Part shown: in pieces, positions 48,854 through 59,859 of the stretch | How the letters are laid out: every line of letters begins with the position of its first letter | Numbering within the stretch: position 1 is the stretch's first letter | Assembly: GCA_018857735.1 (NCBI GenBank) | Contig: JABMCL010001464.1 | Span: 7,501-71,500 of the forward strand | DNA length: 64,000 bases | Direction of reading: 5' to 3' | Origin: Alviniconcha marisindica | Lineage: Eukaryota > Mollusca > Gastropoda > Provannidae | Position numbers and translations under genes: made by a program | Notes under the pieces: generated by a model | Told to the model about the DNA's origin: nothing | The model's database searches: none | Seen by the model: only the letters and a program-made list of their open reading frames with translations

Positions 48854-50551
48854 CCAATAGACTGTAATTATGTTATGGTAGTTTCACTCAGTTAGACCAT
48901 ATTTTATGGTAGTTTCACTCAGTTAGACCATATTTCATTGTAGTTTTACAGTTGTTGTTTTTTGTGGTAATTTCACTCAGTTAGATTATATGTTATGGCA
49001 GTTTTACTCACACTGTATTTCATGGTAGTTTCACTCAGACCATATTTATGGTAATTTCACTCAGTTATGAGTCAAGAGAAGATAACTCTTTACATCACTA
49101 ATTTCAGCCACACTTCTCGAATCTACAACTTCTCAGTTTGTGACATATCAACGTAGTCCACTTATTCTGCGCTGTTCCTGTGTGTAACAGTTATAAATGA
49201 TAGTGTTCAAAAGATCTTGATGCATTAACTTCAGATATTCATGTACCACAGTTACAAACATATTACTTGCTCTGCCAGGCTTCCAAGTACAAGATGGCCA
49301 TGTTCCCGGTGATGGGAGCACTGATCGGCGGGGCCATGGCTGGACCCGTGGGACTCCTTGCTGGTGTTAAGATTGGTGGGCTGGCTGGAGCCGTTGGTGG
49401 TGGCGTGGGTCAGTATTTGAGCTGTACAGATGACCCCCCCTACCCCTCCCCATCTCCCCTTGTTCATTTGTACGACTCATTTAATGCTGAGTTGTCTCTA
49501 GAGAGGTACTTCTGGGGACTGAGATTTCAGGATGCTACACTGTCACCTCTAGAATGGTCTGTGCATCAAGATGGGTGGTGATGAGAGCCATCTTAATGTT
49601 CAGTTAATTGTGGAAGAGAAGAGTCACAAGACGGTGTCCGTAAACCTCACATTTTGAAGAGAACTGAGAGTCAAAATGTGGAATAGAACTGATGTTGTCT
49701 GCGTACCAGCCTGACCACTAGGCCAGAGCAGCTCAAGTACCCCGCTGAGAGGAAAACAGTGGGTAGAAAACCATTAAACACACAAGAGGTTAAAAGTGAC
49801 GAAGGATTAAAAAAAGAAATCTAAAAACTTGCAATCTGTTTTGTAGTGTCTGGTTGAAAAAACAAACACTCTTTTTAACATTGCTGGGAGGAATTGGTCT
49901 CTGCTGCTTCCTGGCTAATAATCAGCAAAACAATCCAGTTGATCAGTAGATCTGCTCTCTGCAGTGTATACAGTCATATATGCATATATACGTACATACA
50001 CTTTTGTGTAAAATGCTTTTGAGTAAAGTCGTGTTATGGACATTAATAATAATAATGGAAATTTGTAAAGCACCTACCCCGCGGCATTGCCCTGATATAA
50101 CCGTAATGGTTGATTGGGCATAAAACACCGAGTTACTTATGCCACGGCTCAAAGTAATGAACAAACGCAACAGTAACACACATAGTGTACATCGAGATGG
50201 AAAATGTTATCTGCAATTTAACAATTGTGCGATAGAAATTCTGTGTATTATATAAAGGGATGGAAGGAGGCTGAGAGTAACTATAGCTGCATTGATGTGT
50301 GTTTAGGATTTGCCGGAGGTAAATTTCTGAAGTCTCGGCACAACCGGGTGGTCACCATGGAGATGAGCAACCTGAGCCCGAAGGACCAAGCCCTGCCTCA
50401 TCGTTCTTTGTCGACGCCAGAACTGTCTTCTCCACAGTCACCAGATGAAGGGACCTCCAGCCAGCAGTGCGCCGATGGCTGTGACCAGTCCTTTTTCAAG
50501 CAGATATTTTCCTGGGGTCAGCGAAAGGCCTATTCTGAGAGCAGCGATTAG
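41429..50551 (+). CDS. STX17: Syntaxin-17, 7 coding exons
   Basis: Family role (established): Qa-SNARE that places itself on completed autophagosomes and drives fusion with lysosomes with SNAP29 and VAMP7/8; also found at ER-mitochondria contacts. Join 41429-41620, 44084-44318, 45785-45939, 46169-46219, 48523-48609, 49279-49408, 50307-50551 gives 364 aa in one open frame. Seen: N-terminal Habc region about residues 28-140 (RRLKPAILKFQKV; HKEQVNASRTVQQVK, close to human HEEHINAGRTVQQL); Qa-SNARE motif about 195-247, with the zero-layer Gln near VVKQQGEAVDRI; glycine-zipper double membrane hairpin about 248-292 (MGALIGGAMAGPVGLLAG, then Lys, then GGLAGAVGGG), which is diagnostic for syntaxin-17. 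It is longer than human (302 aa) through an extra ~30-residue N-terminus and a Ser/Pro-rich C-terminal tail of about 75 residues. The start at 41429 has a strong GCCATGG context. The locus is head to head with NT5C3. Confidence 0.95.
41641..41690. repeat. (GT)n next to the STX17 exon 1 donor
   Basis: About 23 GT units starting 21 nt after exon 1; a further GT tract follows at 41742-41762. Confidence 0.95.
41898..42540 (-). pseudogene. LINE 3' end with (CA)n insertion, STX17 intron 1
   Basis: Minus-strand readings VLNKVVNVCGKVVGERQEQL and ARVIVDNNSHVLAKHYELLP, SGK match the A..I..D.SH.L...F.LLPSGRR block of L2/Rex-like reverse transcriptases. The 3' end is GATAATAAAGTAATCTTGAA near 41905. A CA tract splits the copy at 42058-42126. 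Confidence 0.75.
42577..42684. repeat. (CA)n microsatellite
   Basis: Long CA run with a CGCACGTAC interruption, in STX17 intron 1. Confidence 0.96.
43562..44083. repeat. 37/57-bp array copied from the STX17 exon 2 acceptor
   Basis: Eleven units in intron 1, abutting exon 2. Each repeats TTCTCAG or TTTTCAG, then CTGATGGCCATAGAACACTG, a near copy of the first exon 2 bases. Long units (57 bp) retain GGACTGCAC plus the intron bases TTATGTGTTCTCAG. Decoy exon-start positions: 43579, 43616, 43653, 43690, 43763, 43820, 43859, 43916, 43953, 43990, 44027; the real one is 44084. Confidence 0.95.
44084..44318 (+). CDS. STX17: STX17 exon 2
   Basis: 235 bp, phase 0/1, acceptor GTGTTCTCAG, donor GTTAGT. 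Encodes LIAIEHWEGLHKEQVNASRT to SFMRISQVDQLQPDIN. The join NNIDK-LIAIEHW has the same spacing as human NIEK-YQRCRIW. Its acceptor and first ~36 nt are the template of the array upstream. Confidence 0.94.
44545..44775. repeat. Degenerate ~85-bp repeat in STX17 intron 2
   Basis: Four decayed units with GGATTCAGATTGTT and CATGGTGATAATGCA. Confidence 0.7.
45785..45939 (+). CDS. STX17: STX17 exon 3: variable linker
   Basis: 155 bp, phase 1/0, acceptor GGTTTTCAG, donor GTGAAA. Encodes TAGDLVDSRESTTLPAAL to ASGEELLK, the poorly conserved linker between Habc and SNARE motif. Confidence 0.88.
45974..46032. repeat. (CA)n microsatellite in STX17 intron 3
   Basis: About 28 CA units about 35 nt after the exon 3 donor. 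Confidence 0.96.
46169..46219 (+). CDS. STX17: STX17 exon 4: start of SNARE motif
   Basis: 51 bp, 17 codons, phase 0/0, acceptor TTTCCTCAG, donor GTAAGT. Encodes DMEELNDLVHHFADVVK, the N-terminal half of the SNARE heptads. Confidence 0.92.
47017..47456 (-). mobile_element. SINE-1 copy in STX17 intron 4
   Basis: Antisense to STX17. Head at 47456 downward with TAGCTCAGTGGTTAGAG and a decayed B box. The body matches copies 23-482 and 58538-59055. Confidence 0.9.
47540..48115 (+). mobile_element. Possible DNA-transposon fragment with TTF/BED-like finger
   Basis: Bounded by CCTTACAAGT-type repeats (47570-47660 and 48040-48110). Inside, a 63-residue frame at 47869-48060 includes FQDRWLKDNAYQE and ARCMACEIQL, resembling the short zinc-finger heads of hAT-related proteins (W-L, then C-x2-C). 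No terminal repeats proven. Confidence 0.35.
48523..48609 (+). CDS. STX17: STX17 exon 5: SNARE motif with zero layer
   Basis: 87 bp, 29 codons, phase 0/0, acceptor TTGACAG, donor GTGTGT. Encodes QQGEAVDRIEDNIEQTHDNV and REGTTQLSK. The glutamine at the head corresponds to the Qa layer of human NSQQEKIDSI. Confidence 0.93.
48784..48852. repeat. (CA)n microsatellite in STX17 intron 5
   Basis: CA run with one AACA interruption. Confidence 0.95.
48870..49070. repeat. Short repeat of TATGGTAGTTTCACTCAG
   Basis: Five or six units of about 32 bp in STX17 intron 5 (TTATGGTAGTTTCACTCAGT, then TAGACCATA). Confidence 0.75.
49279..49408 (+). CDS. STX17: STX17 exon 6: glycine-zipper hairpin
   Basis: 130 bp, phase 0/1, acceptor CTCTGCCAG, donor GTCAGT. 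Encodes ASKYKMAMFPVMGALIGGAM, then AGPVGLLAGVKIGGLAGAVG, matching the paired Gly-zipper helices with a central lysine that anchor human STX17. Confidence 0.95.
50307..50551 (+). CDS. STX17: STX17 exon 7: end of hairpin, long tail, stop
   Basis: 245 bp, phase 1 in, acceptor GTTTAG, TAG stop. Encodes FAGGKFLKSRHNR (human FTGGKLIQRKK), then a Ser/Pro/acidic tail ending AYSESSD. The tail is about twice the human length. A well-placed AATAAA followed by a GT-rich stretch occurs at 54820 but is about 4 kb away. Confidence 0.92.
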
Positions 50552-50644
50552 CTGGCTTGTGCATTTGTTTTGTGCCAGTTTAATGGAGTGTTTGTGTGTG
50601 TGTGTATGTGTGTGTGTGTTTGCATATGTGTGATGTGTGTGTGT

Positions 50645-50693
<49 letters not shown>

Positions 50694-51929
50694 ATGTGTG
50701 TGTGTGGTGGCCAGTATTTTCAAGAGTAGAAAGGTCCAAGAGAAGAGTGAGGCTGTGTGTTTTGTCACAAACTTGTGATTCGCCTAACCCGTTGTTGTTT
50801 TTTAGCGGATTTAAGAAACACATTTCAGTCTCATAATTTTATTGCTGTAACAAACTTGTGCAAATCTGGTGTCCACTGGAAGGAACTGTAATACTGCGTT
50901 TATCCTGCGTATGCAAGTTTCGTCTGACCTTACATCTTGGTATTTGATTTCCTCTTTCCTTGCTTTGCAGCATCTGTGTTACTGGCTTTTTTAGTTTTTT
51001 GTTCTTGATGTTTTTGTTTTCTTCTTCTTTTTTTGTTCTTTTGTTGTTGATTTTGTTTTGTTTTTGTATTAGACAATTGTTGCCCCGTATAAATGGCAGG
51101 ATGTCAGTGGTGTTGTTCGGCTGGACCTCAGTCCATGACCTCAATTTATATATATGTTATTTTCATTGATGTGACGATGCGTTTCTCTGGGTCATCATGT
51201 CAGATTGTGCAACCTTTGTCCAGTTGATTGATACCATGTGGAATGCTCGCGGACATCCACCCCCACTTTGCTTCCAACACTTCCTGTGGTCTGCCAGGCG
51301 GAAGTAGTTGCTGCAGTGCATGTTGTCAGACAATGACTCAGGACAACACAGTGGACCCCCCTGATGAACCCAGCCCCCCAGCCCCCTTTCTTCCTTGGGA
51401 AAGTCTGGAAAAACTTTGGATTTTTTTTTTATTCAAGGCCTGGAAAGTTGAAAGTTTGGAGAGAGAAAAAAAAGGCATTTGTAGTGAATGTCTTGGAAAA
51501 TTTGGGAATTTTCTGACTATGTTTTTCATTTTAGTTTTACGCAATGTATATGTTTGCAGGATACCCTTCGATTCCGTAAGATTCAGTTTGACTTCAGGTG
51601 TGATTTGTTGTGAAACTGCAATTTTAAAGATGTGTTTTTGTACCAGCACAGAAAATCAATGGCTGTGAGAGCATGTGGGTGTGTGACTTGTTCAGGGCTG
51701 TGCAATTGTACAACTTTCAAATGCCAAAATGTCATCATCGTTTTTTGCAAAGCTTCAATCAGAAGACAGATTACTGCACGGTGTGTGTTGGTTGCAGAAC
51801 GTGAGCTCAGTACTGATTCAAAACACACAGTATGAGCAATTTTGAGTGCTGCTAACACCTTTCTCAAGCAGCAAACAGACATAATAGACTAACAAAGGAT
51901 GATATGGATGAAATCCTATTTTTACATCA

Positions 51930-52255
51930 TATATTCATTACCTCATGCCCCTTTCACATGTATATCATATCCAGTACATCACATACATTTCACATACATG
52001 TCATATATTCATTACCTCATGCCCCTTTCACATGTAAATCATATCCAGTAGATCACATACAGTTCACATACATGTCATATATTCATTACATCATGCCTCT
52101 TTCACATGTACATCATATCCAGTACATCACATACAGTTTACATACATGTCATATATTCATTACATCATGCCCCTTTCACATGTACATCATATCCAGTACA
52201 TCACATACAGTTTACATACATGTCATATATTCATTACATCATGCCCCTTTCACAT
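51930..52255. repeat. ~74-bp tandem repeat, 4-5 copies
   Basis: Units hold ATATTCATTACATCATGCCC, CTTTCACATGTACATCATAT and CCAGTACATCACATACA. It ends exactly where repeat-family-3 begins; a partial unit reappears at 52800-52875 on the other side, so the family-3 copy appears to have inserted into the array. Confidence 0.88.
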
Positions 52256-52795
52256 GCCTAGTTCTCTTGCTCTTTCTGTCTTGTCATTTTTCTGCTAATG
52301 GTCCATTCATATGACTTTTTTTCCGGAAAACACTCAAATATTTTTCGAGCAGCTAGGCGATGATAGTTGGTAGGTGGTATGTGCAGCTTGCTGCCATATG
52401 GCATTGGTATTTACCATTATGCATTTATATAACATTTTTTAATTTTATATTGTATCTGTCCATTCCTTCTTTATATTTTTCTTTAACTTGGGTATCGATA
52501 AATTAGTCGGAATGGTTGACGATACCAGCATGTCCTAGCCTTATGCGCTCTTTTAACAGGGGTAATATTGAAGGGACTAACGCTTCAAAAATGTGTGTCT
52601 GATGTTTGTGTGTGTATGTTTTATGTTTGCGAAGTGATTGGTTTTGTAGATTGACTTGACAGAGGGTTGATATATATGTGAGAAGAGTTTAGAAATGTGT
52701 ATTTGCTTATGACCTGAGTTTGACTGTCCTGAGGTGACCCTGTGTGGTTGATTGGACATTAAAATCCAATTACTGCTACTACTACTACTACTACT
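52255..52795 (+). mobile_element. Repeat-family-3 copy with (TAC)n tail
   Basis: Sense copy. 3' end GGTTGATTGGACATTAAAAT then CCAATTACTGC and (TAC)8. Inserted into the 74-bp array at 51.9-52.9 kb. Confidence 0.88.
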
Positions 52796-52879
52796 ACTAC
52801 ATCAGGTCCATTACATCACATCCATTTCACATACATATTATATATTTATTACATCATGCCCATTTCACATGCACTGCAG

Positions 52880-55700
52880 CCTTGTGCTTAAAGTCTACTG
52901 CAAATCTCCAGCAGCCAAAAGATAAATAGTCAGATTGAATTGATATCATCATTTGTTAGTGTGTAGACTGTCTGTTGCTTGAGAAAGGTGTTTGCGCCCA
53001 ACATTTCCACGTTTTGTGTTGTCCAATTAAAATAGTGTTCTTTAGAAGTCTTACATGTTTTGGTTTTGTTTCACAACAATTGCCGTCAACTTTGCTTCTG
53101 ATTTCTTTATCTTTTCCTTTTTTTAAATCGTGGTTTCTTCAGAACTCTGGGTCCACATTGTAGTAGAAATAGTCCACTCTGGCAAATAGTTCTGAGCTAT
53201 GTATCGAGTAAATTTATACAGAGTACTTGGAGGATGGTTTTGTCTTTGAGGTTGAATAGGCTTTTTTTCTGGGCCGATAGTTTTGTGTTTGTAATAGAGT
53301 GTCATTTCTTAAGGTGTGATGGTTTTGCGTGGTAGCTTTGTCTTTGTGGCAGAGAGTGTTGTTTCTTAAGGGGGTGGTTGGGGATGGGGTGGGTTGCATA
53401 TTTGTGATTGGAAGTGTCGGGGGTTTCTTTGACAGCATAACAAAAGGCTCACTTTGTATTCAAAAAAACTAAAAAATGAACTTTTTGTTTCATACTTTTA
53501 GAGAGAGAGAAAAAAGGGAAGAAAACTCCTGCAACTTGATAGTATTTATGACTTGAGGTGTGATAGAAAGATGCTACACACCGCAGTGAATAGGACTGCG
53601 ATCTTCACAATGCCAAGAATCCTTTGCAGCTTACTCCTATCGTCTCATCTTCCACAGAAGACTCACAGTCTGTGAGTTAGTTCTTTAGTTGATTGCTTTT
53701 ATATAGCACTATTCTCTGCTCACAAACAGACTGACTGTGCTCTTGTCTCCTGTAATTTTGAATCAGTGTCTGTAGGCATTTTACAATGCTCTTTGGGATA
53801 TCCGCCGATGTGGTGTACTTACAGCACTATTTAGTTATTACATAAATACATGGCTGGCGCCACGGGAAATGCTGCTGTCTCAGAATAAATCATTGATGCA
53901 GACTTTGTTACGTTCTGCTTTGGGGACAAAGGGACAGCACTGCAGTCTACAGATTATGGCCAAGTTTGAGTACTAACCTTAGTGACTAAAGTTAGACTGA
54001 ACGTGCTTTGGTTTAACCATAGTGATGGCACACACAAACCATGGTTCAGCTGATATCCAATCTACATGACAGCATTAGAGGAGCACTTTTGTTGTCAAAT
54101 AATGTCATTGTTTGCTGTGATGGAGCTTGCAGACATTGGAATTTACTGAGGTAAAAGATTTCATTCAGTGATAATTATCTGGACAGATAATAGATGTGCA
54201 AGGGGTCGTACAACCAGAATTTGTGTCTGAAGACTCAGTTTTAGAGACATAATCTCTCTTTCTTTCCGTGCTTTGCAATCTTGATAGAATTAAGGTCAAC
54301 AGTGTTTGTGCACTATAATGAACTAGATATGCACCAAAGCCAAACTGTCTTAAACAACAACAACAAAAATACAAGGGAAAGCCCCTTAAGAAATTTTCTA
54401 GAACCTTCAGAATAACTACTTTTCAAGAAAATGTCTTAATGGAACAAAACTAAATGGAAGAGTACCATAAAGCTACAGTGTATTAAGTCACTCTGTGTTG
54501 AGCAGAGTTTGATCTAACTGGAGTTTGCCTCAAGAGTTTTACTGCCTGTATCAGGAGTGTACTGTGGTTGTAATGATTAAACAATCAAACGTAAACATTT
54601 TTTGTTCCTGTTGTTTTTCCTCAAAGGTGATCAACTATGTATTGTACAACTATGTATTGTACAATGTGTATATTTCTAAATCAAATCATGAATATATTAA
54701 TCTGATCTAATGACTCGAGTGTATGTGTGTGTGTGTGTGTGTGGACCATTATGGAATTTGATACATTGTGTTGGTTGCCATGCTTCAAACATTTACGTTG
54801 TGATAAATATTGACCTTTGAATAAAGTTTTACCACCATTGTAGTGTGCCGTTTTCCATGATAGATGCTGTTTATAATGTTAGGAAATGGGACTCATTTAA
54901 TGTCTTCTTAATAATAATTTGACTGGCCTATATTTCTGTGTGTCTTTGGGTCACTCCTCATGTTTTTATAATTTGTTGGAGAAGAAACCTCTGTAAATTT
55001 CAGGCTGTTTATGAATTCATTAAAAGCAACTATCACTTTTTTGTCACTTTGTGTATTTCAGTTTGTGGCTTTATGTTGTTTTTTTGTTTTTGTTTTTTGT
55101 TTTTTATTTGTTTGTAAGTTAACAGAGTGGCTTTTTTATATTTATTTTTTATTGTTATGTACTGGTATTCATACATTCCACCAGTGTATTTTTCAAAGGC
55201 GTTGTCACAAAGATGTGTTCAAATACTAATGTTTTGACAATATTGTCTCCAAACATTGTTTTGTCATCAGATCTAATATTTGGAAACCACACTCATTATG
55301 ACATGACACCTTTCTAAGTATATTCCTGCCCTCACCAGGAATTGTATGCTTAGCTATTGTAGTTGCATTGGCAGTAGAAATGAATATTACTTTAAGGCAA
55401 CATTATAGAAACTGCTTAATACAGTGTTCAGAGCTTAACATAACTGCAGCAGTCAGCTTTTTTAAAATGTTATTGTTTTAATGTTGATATTGTTCTTGTT
55501 GTCATTTGTTGTTATGACAACAATATTGTCCCAAGTAAAATGCAAGTTGGCTTGAAAAGAAGAGAAAGTGCAAATATACTCATGGCAATTTGGAAGTTAC
55601 ATGGCTGTTCTGTCAAGATTTGTACAATAGATGTATTTTTCTGCTTCAAATTTGAGCTTATCAAGGAGCAGCCATGTTGGTTCACTGAAGCAGAAAAAGA
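52880..55700. other. Region downstream of STX17
   Basis: AT-rich. Possible far 3' UTR up to AATAAA at 54820; SINE-1 fragment at 53.7 kb. No coding exon recognised. Confidence 0.4.
53690..53905 (-). mobile_element. SINE-1 fragment, 5'-truncated
   Basis: Decayed body and 3' part only: ATATAGCACTATTCTCTGCTC, read as its complement, and the GCTGGCGCCAC region match the other copies. No tRNA head. Confidence 0.75.
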
Positions 55701-55702
55701 TT

Positions 55703-56695
55703 GGGGTGGGTTAGTGCAGTGCAAGTCAGTGTCCCCCTTAAGGTGGGTTAGTGCAGCACAAGTCAGTGTCCCCTTTAAGGTGGGTTAGTGCAGAGCAAGT
55801 AAATGTCCCCTTTAAGGTGGGTTAGTGCAGAGCAAGTAAGTGTCTCCTTTAAGGTGGGTTAATGCACAGCAAGTAAGTGTCTCTTTTAAGGTGGGTTAGT
55901 GCACAGCAAGTAAGTGTCTCCTTTAAGGTGGGTTAATGCACAGCAAGTAAGTGTCTCCTTTTAGGTGGGTTAATGCACAGCAAGTAAGTGTCTCCTTTAA
56001 GGTGGGTTAGTGCACAGCAAGTAAGTGTCTCCTTTAAGGTGGGTTAATGCACAGCAAGTAAGTGTCTCCTTTTAGGTGGGTTAATGCACAGCGAGTACTT
56101 GTCACCTTTAAGGTGGGTTAATGCACAGCAAGTAAGTGTCTCCTTTAAGGTGGGTTAATGCACAGCAAGTAAGTGTCTCCTTTAAGGTGGGTTAATGCAC
56201 AGCAAGTAAGTGTCTCCTTTAAGGTGGGTTAATGCACAGCAAGTAAGTGTCTCCTTTAAGGTGGGTTAATGCACAACAAGTAAGTGTCTCCTTTAAGGTG
56301 GGTTAATGCAGCACAAGTAAATATCCGCTTTAAGGTGGGTTAGTACAGAGCAAGCGAGTATCCCCTTTAAGATGGGTTAGTGAAGGGTCCTTTTCGGTGG
56401 GTTAGTGCTCAGCAAGCAAGAGTCCTCCTTTCGGTGGGTTAGTGCTCAGCAAGCAAGAGTCCTTTTGGTGGGTTAGTGCTCAGCAAGCAAGAGTCCTTTT
56501 TCGGTGGTTAGTGCTCAGCAAGCAAGAGTCCTTTTGGTGGGTTAGTGCTCGGCAAGCAAGAGTCCTTTCGGTGGGTTAGTGCTCAGCAAGCAAGAGTCCT
56601 TTTTCGGTGGTTAGTGCTCAGCAAGCAAGAGTCCTTTTTCGGTGGGTTAGTGCTCAGCAATTAAGTATCCCCTTGATCTTTGAGGTGGGTAAGTG
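55703..56695. repeat. 37-bp minisatellite, about 25 copies
   Basis: Units of AAGGTGGGTTAATGCACAGC then AAGTAAGTGTCTCCTTT. The right part changes to a variant with GGTGGGTTAGTGCTCAGCAA and GAGTCCTTTT. Many units contain CAAGTAAGT, a strong 5' splice-site match. Confidence 0.93.
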
Positions 56696-57074
56696 CACAG
56701 TAAATAAGGACCTTGACAGAATTCCACCAGATGTTTATGACTGGGTACACACCTGCTTGAAGTCAACATTAATGGCATGCTTGTGTACGGCATCAGCAAA
56801 TGCAGACTCCACAAAAATTATGTTTTTAGGGTTTTGTCCGTGTGCTCATTACAAATTAAATGATAATAACTTACAGTAGTAACTTACAGTAGTAATAACT
56901 TACAGTAGTAGACCCCACCCCTAAAAAAAAAAAAAAAAGAAGAAGAAGAAAAAAATGGACTGAAGAGGCATGGATATGTGCCCATTGTTAAAAGATTGGT
57001 TTGGTTTATGACCTCCCCCCCCCCCCCCCCCCCCCCCCGTCCTCCCCCCCCCCCCCGCCCACCCCCCCCCCACT

Positions 57075-57845
57075 TAGGCTTAGGTTAGGATGTGTGTGGT
57101 AGGTCCAGCTCCCTAATGCCATCCTGTCTACACCATCACAAAGTTGCCACTGGTTTATATGGTTGTTTTGTGTGTCATGAGTGTGGTAGGTCTTCAGCCC
57201 TGTAATACATGCTACACCATCACAAACTTGCCACTGCTTTATTTGGTCATTTTGTGTGTCATGCGTGTAGTAGGTCTTAGCTTTCTAAAACCATCCAGCC
57301 TACATCGTCACAAAATTGCCACTGCTTTATTTGGTCATTTTGTGTGTCATGTGTGTAGTAGGTCTTAGCTTTCTAAATTCATCCAGTCTACACCATCACA
57401 AAATTGCCACTGGTTTATATGGTCGTTTTGTGTGTCATGTGTGTGGTATGTCTTCAGCCCTGTAATACCATCCAGTCTACATCGTCACAAAATTGCCACT
57501 GCTTTATTTGGTCATTTTATGTGTCATGTATGTGGTAGGTCTTAGTTTTCTAAACCCATCCTGTCTACACCATCACAAATTTGCCACTGCTTTATTTGGT
57601 CATTTTGTGTGTCATGTGTGTCATAGGTCTGCAGCTTTCTAAACCCATCCAGTCTACACTGTCACAAACTTTGCCACTTTTTATATGGTCGTTTTGTGTG
57701 TCATGTGTGTGGTAGGTCTTAGCTTTCTAAACCCATCCAGTCTACACCGTCACAAACTTGCCACTTCTTTATTTGGTCATTTTGTGTGTCGTATGTCGTA
57801 GGTCTGCAGCTTTCTAATACCATCCAGTCTACAGTGTCACAACCA
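57075..57845. repeat. ~88-bp minisatellite, about 9 copies
   Basis: Units contain GTCTACACCATCACAAA, TTGCCACTGCTTTATTTGG and TCATTTTGTGTGTCATGTGT. Preceded by a long poly-C tract (57007-57072). Confidence 0.9.
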
Positions 57846-57904
57846 GGGCTTATGCAGCTATTATAATTATGTGCTTCATGTTTCTGTTGTTCTCCCTTCC
57901 AAAA

Positions 57905-58093
57905 CTTGTGCTTGATGTTTGTGTGTGTGTGTTTTGTTTTATGTTTGTGTTTGTACTGACTTTGTAGAGCTGACTTGTGTAAGGGTATATATGAGAAGAG
58001 TGTGGAAAATGTGTGTTTACTTATGACAGAGTGTGATCATTCTGAAGTGGCCCTCTGCAGCCAACAGGGCATCAAAATCCAGCTACTTACTTA
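57905..58093 (+). mobile_element. Repeat-family-3, 5'-truncated copy
   Basis: ATATATGAGAAGAGTGTGGA, GTTTACTTATGACAGAG and tail GGGCATCAAAATCCAGCTAC, TTACTTAC match the last 190 bp of the family. Confidence 0.8.
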
Positions 58094-58537
58094 CTTTTCC
58101 CTTTCCCCCTATTCTCCATCTGTATGGTGGAGCACTGTGAACACAGAAACTAAGGTCCCCACTGTTGACAACCTAGAGCTGTCAAAGGTTCCTGCTTTAG
58201 CCCTGGAGTAGGTCAGAATATAGTTTTACATGCTCTGCCTGCTACCAGGATTCCCTGTCCATTCAACTTACTTCTTGTCTGTGTCCTTTTCAAACATTAA
58301 AAAGTGGTGCGTGTCATCAGAGTTGAATGAAACTGTTACTTGTGGTTTGACAAATGGGTTTTGCATCAGTGTGTGTGTGTGTGTGTGTGTGTGGTTGACT
58401 GGGAATTAAAATATAAATATCAAGTGTGTGTCACCCTGCCCCCCTCCACTTTGTTGTTAAGTGTGGTAGTATTTTAAATGTGAGGTCTGCTGCTGCACAG
58501 TGTCATGATAATTATATGAGTGCCAACAAAATCAGAA

Positions 58538-59055
58538 ATTGATTGATTGATTGATGATCACTTATTGAAATTGATTGATTGATTGATGATCACTTATGTA
58601 GCGCTATTCTCTGCTCTCTTGAGCAGACTCACAGCACTCGCATGTGGTTCTACATGACTGACTAGCTTTATAGTGCTTTTTTTAAATAAATTTTAATATC
58701 CACCTAAATGGTGTACTTACAGCGCTGGCATGGCTGGTGCCACATGAAACTGCAGCCGTCTCGGTGCAAGTCCTGTGTACACCATACAACCATGCACCAT
58801 GTCACTCCATGCAAAGCCACATACATAAGGTGTATGCATGTTTAGCTGTAACCTGCCACCTGCACTTTTGGCAGAATGACCAGGATCTTTTATGTGCTAC
58901 TGCGGTAACACGGGTAGAACGGATACAGAAATAAGAGTCAGCACAGAAAGTCGGCCCTGGAGAAGAAAATTCTCCCACCACTCCAGAAGGGATTCAAACC
59001 CGCGAACTTTCAATCATGAGTCCGGCGCTCTAACCACTGAGCTATCCCCACCCCC
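58538..59055 (-). mobile_element. SINE-1 copy with (TCAATCAA)n tail
   Basis: Head at 59055 with TAGCTCAGTGGTTAGAG and GCGGGTTTGAATCCC; full body; 3' end AGTGATCATCAATCAATC, present twice as a tail duplication. Confidence 0.92.
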
Positions 59056-59059
59056 TTGA

Positions 59060-59817
59060 AGAAATGTTTATTTCTTCAAGGCCAGATTTGATCTTGTTGA
59101 CAAAAATGAATTCCATCAAGACAGGATGTTCACTGATTACATTGGTGCAAGTGTACCACTGGTGTAACTATCACAATAGAAATCAAAACATTTTTAAAAT
59201 CAGATGTATTTGAAAAGGTTTTAATTTAGGATTATTTTGATGTCCTCTTCCCTGTGTTGTGAGTACTAAGTTTGAGTCATGCATACATAAAACAGATTGA
59301 TTTATCAGCTTTAGTGTCTGGACTTACCTGTGGGGGGTATGGTTCAGCCGTTAACGAGCTCAGTTTGTTTTAATTTTTCATCAGAAATTGCTTCTTGAGC
59401 AGTGAAACATTGCTGTGTTCCAAATTCTAGATGCATGTTGACACGCTCGTTTGCCAAGTGTACTCATTAGAGCTTTGTTAATCCTGCCTACAAAACACCG
59501 TCAGAATCTGACTAATAAAGGTAGAAACTGTATCAAAACTGGATTTCATACGGATCTTTTTGTTCTGATGTGTGTGTGTGTGTGTGTGTGTGTGTGCTAT
59601 GATCGAGGTGCATAATCAACATGCTTCTTTGTTTTGTGGTAGATTGCAAATGAACAGTACATAATCAACAAGGAAGAATAGCAAGTGTAACTTGTGAGAT
59701 ACTTAGGATACAGAGTGAACCTGAACATTGACATTATCAGTCTTTGACTCATGACATATCACTTGCCTATATACTATGTTAATGCAGCTTGAAAGGATGG
59801 GTACTTGGTATGAACGA

Positions 59818-59859
<42 letters not shown>

